Assembly: GCA_025057975.1 (NCBI GenBank)
Contig: JANWUV010000006.1
Coordinates: 124,001-188,000 of the forward strand
Length of the DNA: 64,000 nucleotides
From: Chloracidobacterium sp.
GTDB taxonomy: Bacteria > Acidobacteriota > Blastocatellia > Chloracidobacteriales > Chloracidobacteriaceae
Direction of reading: 5' to 3'
A model generated the notes under the pieces. That model had not been told where the DNA came from, made no database searches, and worked only from the letters and a program-made list of their open reading frames with translations. Both the position numbers and the translations under genes were made by a program. Below are positions 36,148 through 43,587 of this stretch, piece after piece (positions within the stretch are counted from its first letter, which is position 1; the number at the start of each line of letters is the position of its first letter).

Positions 36148-36264
36148 GACCGTAGAGGACGCAAGGAAGGCGGAGGGGTCGAGGCCAAGCCTCGTAAGCA
36201 TTTTCCAGCTATCCGTGTGCTCCCATGCCCTTAACCTCTGCGTTCCTTTGCGCCCTCTGCGGTC
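36148..36264. repeat. Degenerate inverted repeat of a CGCAGAGG-type purine-rich motif
   Basis: GACCGTAGAGGACGCAAGG... (36148-36176) is an imperfect inverted copy of CCTCTGCGTTCCTTTGCG... (36235-36264). Each arm is about 30 bp. The arms resemble a purine-rich CGCAGAGG/ACGCAGAGG repeat type I recall from intergenic regions of many unrelated bacteria. A shorter hairpin CGAGGC-CAA-GCCTCG lies between them. It sits between two convergent genes (the peptidase and plsC) and ends close to a T-tract at about 36271-36278. It may serve as a bidirectional terminator or be a mobile small repeat. Confidence 0.6.
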
Positions 36265-36278
36265 AAACCTGATTTTTT

Positions 36279-37259
36279 TCAAATTTGCTTTAGAGTATCC
36301 GCACTTTGCTGTTCGGCGGACTGCTGCGCCGCGTCGTTCGACTTGCTTTCGGACGCTTCATCTGTTTGCCGGGAGCTGTCCATCGGGAGAGGTTTACCGT
36401 TGCCCAGGGCGCGGATAGCGTCCACTACCCGGCTGGAAATCGCGCGATAGAGGTCATGCCGCGCCCGTTCGTCTTCCGGCAGCGGTTGATTGAGCAGATC
36501 GCTCAAGTCAAGCGGTTTACCGATGATGATGCGCACCGTACGAAAAATGCTGGGAATCAGTTTCCCAACGCCGAGCACTTCGTCTGTCCCGATCAACCGA
36601 ACCGGGATGACCGTTGGGCGCGCATCGTAAATGAGTTTTCCGACGCCAGCGCGGCCGCGGCCGATCTCGCCGGTGCGTGAGCGCGTCCCTTCTGGAAACA
36701 CAATCACGATATTGTGCCGGAGCATTTCCACCCACTGGTCAACTTGTTCGAGGCCGACGCCGCGCCGGTCAACTGGGAAGGTGCGTAGGTTTTTGAAGAA
36801 ATACTCACCCAAGACGCGCAATACCCGATCCTTGAATCGCCGCGAGGAGGGGTCGCCGAAAAAGTTTTTCCGGTCGGCCAAGTTGATGGGCATGTACTCC
36901 GGGCGGAACAGCATGCGTGGGATGTACAGGCCGACGCCGAGCGCGAAGTTGTCCAGCAGCGACGAATGGTTTGGGCAGTAGAGGACGTTCTCGTGCGAGT
37001 CAGGAATGTTTTCCAAACCCTCAACCTTCAGGCGGTTGAGGAGGCGAAACAGCAGCAGACTGCCTACGGTGGCGATGCCTAACGCAATGCCTACGCCAGC
37101 GCCCGCTTTGAGCAATGAGGTGTACTTTTCTGGGGGCTTGATGTCGTCTTTAGGGCGTGGTTTCTTAGCGGCGGCAGTCGGCTCTTGACCGTTGAGGCCG
37201 CCGGGCGGCGTGTGTGGAACAACGCGCATCGGCGAGTCGGGAAGACGGTGTTTTGACAT
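36279..37259 (-). CDS. 1-acyl-sn-glycerol-3-phosphate acyltransferase (PlsC family)
   Basis: The 326-aa membrane protein acylates lysophosphatidic acid or a related lipid. After a disordered N-terminus of about 50 residues, one hydrophobic helix (GVGIALGIATVGSLLLFRLL) precedes the acyltransferase domain. The domain has NHSSLLD (the N-H-x4-D motif) and FPEGTRSRTG, the two key motifs. The C-terminal 40 residues are charged and Ser/Gln-rich. It is divergent from the ferredoxin gene. Confidence 0.9.
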   Translation of the reverse strand: MSKHRLPDSPMRVVPHTPPGGLNGQEPTAAAKKPRPKDDIKPPEKYTSLLKAGAGVGIALGIATVGSLLLFRLLNRLKVEGLENIPDSHENVLYCPNHSSLLDNFALGVGLYIPRMLFRPEYMPINLADRKNFFGDPSSRRFKDRVLRVLGEYFFKNLRTFPVDRRGVGLEQVDQWVEMLRHNIVIVFPEGTRSRTGEIGRGRAGVGKLIYDARPTVIPVRLIGTDEVLGVGKLIPSIFRTVRIIIGKPLDLSDLLNQPLPEDERARHDLYRAISSRVVDAIRALGNGKPLPMDSSRQTDEASESKSNDAAQQSAEQQSADTLKQI

Positions 37260-37286
37260 AACGGTGCCTGAATCAACCTAGGGGAG

Positions 37287-37317
37287 AGTAGCGCCCCAAA
37301 GCGGCGTCGGCGCTACT
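37287..37317. promoter_or_regulatory. Perfect 9-bp inverted repeat in a divergent spacer
   Basis: AGTAGCGCC (37287-37295) and GGCGCTACT (37309-37317) are exact reverse complements separated by 13 nt. They lie in the 179-bp spacer between the divergent plsC and ferredoxin genes, 28 bp upstream of the plsC start. The site could be an operator or a leader hairpin for plsC. Nothing else recognisable is in the spacer. Confidence 0.4.
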
Positions 37318-37438
37318 TTACACAGACAGTCCAAATGGAAACAACCAGGCGAATGCGCACAATCCGCTTTTCAAGCTCTGGACTTTTCGCCAAGATGCGC
37401 CCCATACGCACCTCTTCACGCAAGCAAAGGAAATCCCG

Positions 37439-37750
37439 ATGAGTATTTTTGAAAAGCATGTGTTTGTGTGCGTTTCCGGCAAAACCTGCCCAACGCAAGG
37501 TAGCGAGGCAATTTGGCAGGCGCTCCGGGATGAAGTCAAAGCCGCCGGCAAGCTGGAGACAATTCGCATCAACAAATCAGGCTGTCTGGCTCAGTGCGGC
37601 AATGGCCCGATGGTCGTCGTGTATCCCGAACAGGTTTGGTATAGTCGCGTCACGGTAGAAGACGCTCCGGCGATCGTGCATGAACACCTGCTGGGTGGGC
37701 GGCCCGTTGAACGTCTCCGCTACGTCAAGACCAAGCCCGCTGCCTCATGA
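37439..37750 (+). CDS. Thioredoxin-like [2Fe-2S] ferredoxin
   Basis: The 103-aa protein has CVSGKTCPTQG near the N-terminus and SGCLAQCGNGPMVVVYPEQVWY in the middle, which is the (2Fe-2S) thioredoxin-like ferredoxin pattern. It probably carries electrons or supports Fe-S protein maturation. AAAGGAAA precedes the ATG. Its last bases overlap the start of the GHMP kinase gene by 4 bp (ATGA), so the two are translated together. Confidence 0.9.
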   Translation: MSIFEKHVFVCVSGKTCPTQGSEAIWQALRDEVKAAGKLETIRINKSGCLAQCGNGPMVVVYPEQVWYSRVTVEDAPAIVHEHLLGGRPVERLRYVKTKPAAS

Positions 37751-38763
37751 CAAGAACGATTACGGCGACGGTGCCAACCCGCGTTGATTTGGCTGGCGGG
37801 ACGCTCGACCTGCCGCCGCTGTATTTGTTCCATCCCGGCGCGGTGACGGTCAATGTTGCGCTTGACCTGCCGGCGACCTGCACGGTCAGCACGCGCGCCG
37901 ATGCGACGATTGTTCTTGAATCGCGCGACATTGGGCGACGCGAGGTGTATCCGTCATGCGCCGACTTGCGGTTTGACACGCCACTCCAGCTTTTGGCGCG
38001 GCTGGTTGCTTTCTTTGCGCCGCCCAGCGGGGTAGAAGTCGTGACCGACTGCGCCGCGCCCCACGGATCAGGGTTGGGTGGCTCGTCGGCGCTGGTCATC
38101 GCGCTGGCTGGGTCGCTTAATCAACTGACCAACGCCGGATATTCGCCGGAGCGTTTACTCGCTGTCGCTCCCGATATTGAAACACAGGTGATTCGCGTAC
38201 CGGCTGGTGTCCAAGATTACTACCCGGCGATGTACGGCGGCATCAACGCCATTCATCTCGGCGTTGGCGGTGTACACTGTGAAACATTGGCCGCCGACTG
38301 GTTGCCGACGCTCGACGCCCATACAGTTGTTTGCCACACCGGACAGGCGCATTTTTCGGGAGCGAACAACTGGGAAATCTTCAAGCGCCACATTGACGGC
38401 GACGCGGCGACGCAAGCTGCACTGGCGCGAATCCGCGATCTAGCGCAGGCGATGTGCGCGGCGGTGCGCGCACGCGACATCGCGGCTGTCGCGGATTGCC
38501 TTCGGTGGGAATGGAATCACCGACGCCAACTGGCGGAGGGCGTTTCTACACCGTGCATCGAGCGGTTGATGGCGGTGGCACAGGAAGCGGGGGCGCTAGC
38601 CGGCAAAGTATGTGGTGCCGGCGGCGGTGGTTGCGTGGTGTTTATTGTCGCCGAGGGTCGCCGCGCTGAGGTTTGCGCTGCGCTTACCGCAAACGGGGGA
38701 GAGGTCCTAGATGCTCACCTTACAGCACAGGGACTAACGCTTACGGAAACCACCACGTCATAA
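37747..38763 (+). CDS. GHMP-family small-molecule kinase
   Basis: The 338-aa protein opens with the family motif PTRVDLAGGTLDLPPLYLF. It carries the ATP-binding GSGLGGSSALVIALAG near residues 103-118 and a C-terminal AGKVCGAGGGGCVVF loop. GHMP kinases phosphorylate sugars, homoserine or mevalonate-type substrates. The VPTRVDLAGGT form resembles heptose-7-phosphate or fucose-type sugar kinases, which would fit envelope sugar metabolism nearby (galE, nucleotidyltransferase). The substrate is not certain. It is coupled to the upstream ferredoxin gene. Confidence 0.88.
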   Translation: MTRTITATVPTRVDLAGGTLDLPPLYLFHPGAVTVNVALDLPATCTVSTRADATIVLESRDIGRREVYPSCADLRFDTPLQLLARLVAFFAPPSGVEVVTDCAAPHGSGLGGSSALVIALAGSLNQLTNAGYSPERLLAVAPDIETQVIRVPAGVQDYYPAMYGGINAIHLGVGGVHCETLAADWLPTLDAHTVVCHTGQAHFSGANNWEIFKRHIDGDAATQAALARIRDLAQAMCAAVRARDIAAVADCLRWEWNHRRQLAEGVSTPCIERLMAVAQEAGALAGKVCGAGGGGCVVFIVAEGRRAEVCAALTANGGEVLDAHLTAQGLTLTETTTS

Positions 38764-38997
38764 CCGCTTTCACCGCTTTTCGAGTCGGGTGTGCGGGCTT
38801 TGTCCTGCGTAAGGCGCGAGCGGCATAGCGGTCGCAACCTGGGGCAAAGCTGGGACTTTTTATCCTGCGGACCGGACGCTCGCACAGTGGACAGCAGCGT
38901 TGCGGCGGCCGTCGGCCAAACGTAAAGGTTCGGCAGGCGTCTCGAAAGACGAGCCCTGCGTCACCCAATCAGCGCAACGCTGCGTCTCGCGTTGGTT
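38764..38997. other. Convergent spacer with a stem-loop
   Basis: This 234-bp spacer between the convergent GHMP kinase and HAD phosphatase genes has no convincing ORF. A stem-loop at 38933-38959 consists of GCAGG/CCTGC outside and CGTCT-CGAA-AGACG inside, with a 3-nt bulge. On the minus strand it precedes a short T-rich run, so it may end the bchI-phosphatase transcript. A small RNA is possible but unsupported. Confidence 0.4.
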
Positions 38998-39834
38998 TCA
39001 TTTCATCTTCGTCGGCCGCAAAAAGCGGCGTGGTTCATCGCCTAACGGCTTCTTCCACTCGCCGTACACCGGATTGGGCAACAGAAACCAATCCGTCCCG
39101 AACCGATAGGCCTGGCGTTCAACCGCCGTACGCCGTGCGGCGATTGCATCTTCCGGCGCGAGCTTGGGCGTTACAAAGATTTCTGAAAAATCCCGCAGAT
39201 TATCACCGACGTAGAGCAGCACGCGGTACTTCTCCTCAACCGCCCTACGCCGCGCCGTTTTGTCCGATGTATCAGTTTGCAGCAACAATCGCTCGCCGAT
39301 GCGCTCAACTGACAGTCCGTTGCGCTGCAGCGCGGCAATGGTCGGCTCCGCCATAGTGCGATTCGAGATGTAAAACACCGTTACACCGGCCCGTTCGGCT
39401 TCCTCAATAAAGCCTTTCGCGCCCGGTACAAGGCGCGTTTCGGCCGAGAAGTCACGTTCCCAGCGATCCCAAGCTGCCTGGTCATACACTTTGCTTTCGC
39501 GGTCGAGATACGACTGAAAGCCGGCGTTGTCCAGAACGGTCTCATCCAAATCCATAATCACCGCCGGAGGCAGTTCCGAAGGCGGCGCGGTCGCCAGCCG
39601 TTGCCGCAGGCGCTCGCTTGCCCAAGCGTAGGTTTGCAGGCAGCAGGCGACGTACTCCGCCGATGTTTGGACGAACAAGTTGGCGTCCAGCGTCCGTTCC
39701 TGTGGGTTGACGCGCAGCGCTGCCTCACTGCGTTGCCCGAGCACCGCCGTCCCCGTCGAACCAAGCCCCAGTCCCAGCATCAGTCCCGCTGCGAGCGCGG
39801 CGCTCACGCGGGCCGTTTGACCAATCAGCGCCAT
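38998..39834 (-). CDS. Secreted HAD-superfamily acid phosphatase (class B/e(P4) type)
   Basis: The 278-aa protein has a signal peptide (ARVSAALAAGLMLGLGLGSTGTAVLG). The HAD IIIB core has the nucleophile motif VIMDLDETVLDNAGFQ, FYISNRT and YVGDNLRDFSEIF, as in lipoprotein e(P4) 5'-nucleotidases. There is no lipobox Cys at the signal end. It probably dephosphorylates nucleotides or organic phosphates outside the membrane. It lies 36 bp after bchI, likely in one transcript. Confidence 0.88.
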   Translation of the reverse strand: MALIGQTARVSAALAAGLMLGLGLGSTGTAVLGQRSEAALRVNPQERTLDANLFVQTSAEYVACCLQTYAWASERLRQRLATAPPSELPPAVIMDLDETVLDNAGFQSYLDRESKVYDQAAWDRWERDFSAETRLVPGAKGFIEEAERAGVTVFYISNRTMAEPTIAALQRNGLSVERIGERLLLQTDTSDKTARRRAVEEKYRVLLYVGDNLRDFSEIFVTPKLAPEDAIAARRTAVERQAYRFGTDWFLLPNPVYGEWKKPLGDEPRRFLRPTKMK

Positions 39835-39870
39835 AGGAAGGCTTCCCCGTAGTGTGATGGTTTGGTGGGT

Positions 39871-41040
39871 TCAGCCGGCTTCTTTTTCAAGTTTTTCAAG
39901 CGCCCAACGAATTTTTTCGCCGCCGTCTGTCCGATCAAGTGGGTCTTTGCGCAGGCGATGACGCAGGGAGAGTGTCGCCACGGCGCGCACATCATCAAGC
40001 GTGACCTGCATTCGTCCTTCAAACGCGGCGTTGGCGAGCGCCGCATTGAGCAACGTAATCTCGCCTCGATGGCCGTCCACATCGAGTGCGACGCACAGCT
40101 TGGCGATAAAGCGTAGGATGTCGTCAGGCGCTTCAACCGCGTCAAGCCGGTCGCGCGCCTCGATAAGCTGCGCGCGCAATGCCTGCTGAGCCGGTTCGTA
40201 GGCGGCGCGGAAGGCAACCGGATCGCGCTCGAAAGCCAGCCGCCGTTTGACAATCTCAACGCGAGTGTCAATGTCTGTGATTGTGCGAATTTCGGCCATC
40301 AGCCCAAAACGGTCGAGCAGTTGCGGGCGCAATTCGCCTTCTTCAGGGTTGCCCGATCCAATGAGCGTAAACTTCGCTGGATGAGCGATTGAAACGCCTT
40401 CCCGCTCGACAATGTTGACGCCGCCCGCCGCCGAATCCAGCAGCACGTCCACCAAGTGGTCTTCGAGCAGGTTGACTTCGTCAATGTAGAGAAAGCCTCG
40501 ATTCGCTCTAGCCAGCAACCCCGGCTCAAAGGCTTTTTGCCCTTGGCTCAGGGCGCGTTCTATGTCAAGCGTCCCACACAGGCGGTCTTCCGTTGCGCCC
40601 AGCGGCAGATCAACCACTGGGACGCGCCCAACCAGCGTCGGGAGCTTAGCGCGCGGCTTGGCGGTGCGGCAGGTGTCGCACAGCCCAGCCGGCTTCTCCG
40701 GCGGGCAACGGTAGGGACACTCGGCGACAAACTCGATGGGCGGCAGTACGTCCGCTAGGGCGCGAATCGAGGTGGATTTCGCCGTGCCGCGATGGCCAAG
40801 CACCAAAATGCCGCGAATGTTCGGGTTGACGGCGTTGAGGAGCAGGGCGCGTTTCATTTCTTCCTGCCCCAAAATGGCGGTGAAGGGAAACACCGGCTGG
40901 GCGTCGGCAAGCGATTGCGGCGTACCGTCGGCGGGAGCGGTTTTTTTAGTTTTGCGTGACGGCGTGGTTTTCACGGGCTTGACGTCGGCGTGGTCGGCGG
41001 CGTCGCTGGCGCGCGCTGCGGATGTGGACACGGAAGGCAT
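39871..41040 (-). CDS. bchI: Magnesium chelatase ATPase subunit I
   Basis: BchI/ChlI is the AAA+ motor that, with BchD and BchH, inserts Mg into protoporphyrin IX for (bacterio)chlorophyll. The 389-aa protein has FPFTAILGQEEMKRALLLNAVNPNIRG, Walker A GHRGTAKS (82-89), Walker B GFLYIDEVN (182-190), the GVNIVEREGVSIAHPAKF insert and LIGSGNPEEGELRPQLLDRFGL. A four-Cys insert, C108-x3-C112-x8-C121-x2-C124, replaces the acidic loop of cyanobacterial ChlI. The first 50 residues are a Lys/Thr/Ala-rich extension. bchD and bchH are not in the window. A related AAA+ role outside pigment synthesis is possible but less likely. Confidence 0.9.
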   Translation of the reverse strand: MPSVSTSAARASDAADHADVKPVKTTPSRKTKKTAPADGTPQSLADAQPVFPFTAILGQEEMKRALLLNAVNPNIRGILVLGHRGTAKSTSIRALADVLPPIEFVAECPYRCPPEKPAGLCDTCRTAKPRAKLPTLVGRVPVVDLPLGATEDRLCGTLDIERALSQGQKAFEPGLLARANRGFLYIDEVNLLEDHLVDVLLDSAAGGVNIVEREGVSIAHPAKFTLIGSGNPEEGELRPQLLDRFGLMAEIRTITDIDTRVEIVKRRLAFERDPVAFRAAYEPAQQALRAQLIEARDRLDAVEAPDDILRFIAKLCVALDVDGHRGEITLLNAALANAAFEGRMQVTLDDVRAVATLSLRHRLRKDPLDRTDGGEKIRWALEKLEKEAG

Positions 41041-41173
41041 TGAAAAACGATGTCGGTACAGAGTGTTGGATTGCGAGGGTTACTGCCTCGAACATACCTT
41101 GAAAGCCGGATGAAAAGCGAGATACAACGCTCGCCCGCCGCCACCTGAACCTGTGGAAACCATACTTTGTCCG

Positions 41174-41794
41174 ATGTCGCTGCAATTGCCGCCCATCTAC
41201 CCAATTACCTCGCCAACGCTTGGGCGTCCGCTGCCGTCTCTGGTGGAAGACCTCATCGCGGGCGGCGCGACGCTCATTCAGATTCGTGACAAACAGGCGG
41301 ACGCTAAAACGCTTTACGAAGCTGTATGTGCGGCGCTGGCGGCGGCGCGGCCGCGCGGCGTGCGGATCATTGTCAATGACCGCGTAGATGTCGCTAAAGC
41401 CGCTGGTGCGGACGGTGTCCATCTGGGGCAAGACGACCTTGATCCGGTCGCCGCACGGGAGATACTCGGTCCGTTCGCCGTCATCGGCTATTCTACCCAT
41501 AACGTTGCGCAGGCGATGGCGGCCGACCAACTGCCGGTGGATTATCTGGCGATTGGCCCCGTATTTGAAACCCGCACCAAGGACAACCCCGATCCGGTGG
41601 TCGGTTTGTCAGGCGTCCGGGCCGTGCGCGCCGTCACGACCAAACCGCTCGTCGCCATCGGCGGGATTGACGAACATCAAATGGCGGCGGTTCGGGCGGC
41701 TGGAGCCGACGCCGTGGCCTTGATTTCGGCGCTCTATGTGACGCCGGACGCCATCGCCAGGCGCATGGCGACGCTGCTGGCTATGGCTCGCTGA
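41174..41794 (+). CDS. thiE: Thiamine-phosphate synthase
   Basis: Joins HMP-pyrophosphate and thiazole phosphate to make thiamine phosphate. The 206-aa protein shows [80 protein letters not shown] and [13 protein letters not shown]. The ATG at 41174 fits the family; the 7 residues of upstream frame are not conserved. It is divergent from bchI. Its stop overlaps the convergent galE stop by 14 bp. Confidence 0.95.
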   Translation: MSLQLPPIYPITSPTLGRPLPSLVEDLIAGGATLIQIRDKQADAKTLYEAVCAALAAARPRGVRIIVNDRVDVAKAAGADGVHLGQDDLDPVAAREILGPFAVIGYSTHNVAQAMAADQLPVDYLAIGPVFETRTKDNPDPVVGLSGVRAVRAVTTKPLVAIGGIDEHQMAAVRAAGADAVALISALYVTPDAIARRMATLLAMAR

Positions 41795-42797
41795 CGGCTC
41801 GTGCGGCGGCTTCCGCCGTGGGGTAACCGCTTGGATAACGGCAGTGCCAGCGCCACGCAGAGGCGATGATTGGCTCTAGGTCCGAGCGGGTCGGCCGCCA
41901 GGCGAGATAATCCTGTGCAGCGCGCGGGTTGGCGACGAGTTGCGGCGGGTCGCCTGGTCGGCGCGCTCCTATCCGCACCGGAATTGGATGCCCTGTCACG
42001 CGCCGGGCTGTCGCAATCACTTCGAGGACGGAATAGCCATGTCCCGTCCCTAGATTGAGAAAGGCCGACGGTTGCCCCGCAGCCAAGGCGTCTAGCGCGG
42101 CGACATGCGCCGCCGCCAGATCGCCGACGTGAATGTAATCCCGAACAGCCGTCCCGTCCGGCGTCGGGTAGTCGTCGCCGTAAACCTCAACAGCCTCCGC
42201 CTTGCCCTGTGCGACGCGCAGAACATTCGGGATGAGATGGGTTTCCGGTTCGTGGTCTTCACCGTGGTCGTCCGTCGCACCGGCGGCGTTGAAGTAGCGC
42301 AGCGCGACGAACCGCAGCCCGTAGGCTCGGTCGTAGTCGGCGAGCATACGTTCGACAAAGAGCTTCGACCATCCATAGGGCGTAATCGGCTGCTGCGGAT
42401 GGTTTTCAGTCATCGGTATCGTCTGCGGCAGCCCGTAGGTCGCGCATGTGGATGAGAAAATGAACCGCCGCACACCGGCTTCCCGTAGCGCATCCAACAG
42501 CGTTTGGCAGCGGCGTACATTGTTGTCGTAATACAGCGCTGGATGCGCGACGGATTCCGGCACAAGCGCCAGCGCCGCAAAGTGGATGCACGCCGTCACA
42601 TCCTGCTCGCGGATGATGCGGCGGACAAGCTCGCGGTCGCCGATGTCGCCGACGTAGAGCGGAACATCCGGTGGGACGGCCGCCCGATGGCCGCGAGAAA
42701 GATTGTCAAGAACGGCGACGGGCCGCCCCGCCCGTCGAAGCTGCTCTACGGTGACGCTGCCGATGTAGCCCGCGCCGCCGGTGACTAAAATCGTCAT
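41781..42797 (-). CDS. galE: UDP-glucose 4-epimerase
   Basis: Interconverts UDP-glucose and UDP-galactose using NAD. The 338-aa protein starts [15 protein letters not shown] (NAD-binding G-x2-G-x2-G) at ATG 42797. It has [11 protein letters not shown] (Ser), the catalytic YGWSKLFVE (Y-x3-K), [25 protein letters not shown] and [14 protein letters not shown]. It is divergent from rnhA. It supplies sugar nucleotides for envelope polymers. Confidence 0.95.
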   Translation of the reverse strand: MTILVTGGAGYIGSVTVEQLRRAGRPVAVLDNLSRGHRAAVPPDVPLYVGDIGDRELVRRIIREQDVTACIHFAALALVPESVAHPALYYDNNVRRCQTLLDALREAGVRRFIFSSTCATYGLPQTIPMTENHPQQPITPYGWSKLFVERMLADYDRAYGLRFVALRYFNAAGATDDHGEDHEPETHLIPNVLRVAQGKAEAVEVYGDDYPTPDGTAVRDYIHVGDLAAAHVAALDALAAGQPSAFLNLGTGHGYSVLEVIATARRVTGHPIPVRIGARRPGDPPQLVANPRAAQDYLAWRPTRSDLEPIIASAWRWHCRYPSGYPTAEAAARAVSEP

Positions 42798-42890
42798 AAT
42801 AAAGCCGGTTTTGAACGTGTTGTCCGAATGCCCGTTGTCGGCGTATCTTGCCGTTCCCGGTGGTGAACGACAAGTCACAGGGTGGCGAGA

Positions 42891-43379
42891 ATGCAGCTTC
42901 CACAGGTGCGGCTTGTGTGCGACGGATCAAGCCTTGGCAACGGTCGTGAGGAAGCAGCGGCAGCGGCTGCGGCGCTGCTGACATACGTTGGAGCGAAAGG
43001 CGCAACACGCAAGCTGGTCGTCGAATACTTGGGACCGGCGACGAACCAGCAGGCGGAGATCGTCGCCGCCTGCATCGGGTTGGAGGCGCTGACTCGTCCG
43101 TGCCAAGTGGAGGTCGTGACGGATTCGCGTTACGTCGTGGAAACGATGACAGGCGGCTTTCGGCGCAAGGCCAACCATGCCTTCTGGGAACGATTAGACC
43201 GCGCCGCCGCGCCGCACCATGTGACTTGGACTTGGACGCCGGGCCATGCCGGTCACCCGGAGCAGGAAGCCTGCGACCAAGCCGCCCGCCGAACGGCTGA
43301 ATGTCGTGGTTGTGATGAGGCGTTTCTAGCGCGCTTGCTAGCACGTTTGGCGGGTCACACGCCGCAAACTGCTGCGTAG
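42891..43379 (+). CDS. rnhA: Ribonuclease HI family protein
   Basis: The 162-aa protein keeps the four acidic residues of RNase H in [12 protein letters not shown] (Asp), [10 protein letters not shown] (Glu), [10 protein letters not shown] (Asp) and CDQAARR (Asp). The [14 protein letters not shown] segment and [12 protein letters not shown] fit RNase HI, which degrades RNA in RNA-DNA hybrids. The first strand has DGSSLGN in place of the usual DGSCLGN. The ATG at 42891 is preferred: AGGG lies 8 nt upstream, while GTG 42882 overlaps it. Confidence 0.9.
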   Translation: MQLPQVRLVCDGSSLGNGREEAAAAAAALLTYVGAKGATRKLVVEYLGPATNQQAEIVAACIGLEALTRPCQVEVVTDSRYVVETMTGGFRRKANHAFWERLDRAAAPHHVTWTWTPGHAGHPEQEACDQAARRTAECRGCDEAFLARLLARLAGHTPQTAA

Positions 43380-43528
43380 CCGACCAGGGGCTGGCCGTAC
43401 CGAGCGCTTGCGTGTGGACTCTCAGGGAATCTCTGACGCACCACAGTAACGACAGCTTCGGGAGCGGCAGGCAGCCTCTTGTCTGACTAAGGCGAGCAAG
43501 CCTTTCTACCCAGAAAAAGTTTGAGCGT

Positions 43529-43560
43529 AAAAAAGCGGAGCCGCCGAAGGGCGACTCCGC
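43529..43560 (-). terminator. Rho-independent terminator of the pilus-like operon
   Basis: Read on the minus strand, GCGGAG-T-CGCC-CTTC-GGCG-G-CTCCGC forms a stem of 10 pairs with one mismatch and a CTTC tetraloop, followed directly by TTTTTT. It begins 28 nt after the stop of the giant PilX-like gene. This is the strongest intrinsic terminator seen in the window. Confidence 0.85.
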
Positions 43561-43587
43561 CTAAGAGAAAGCCGACGTGCGTGCGCA

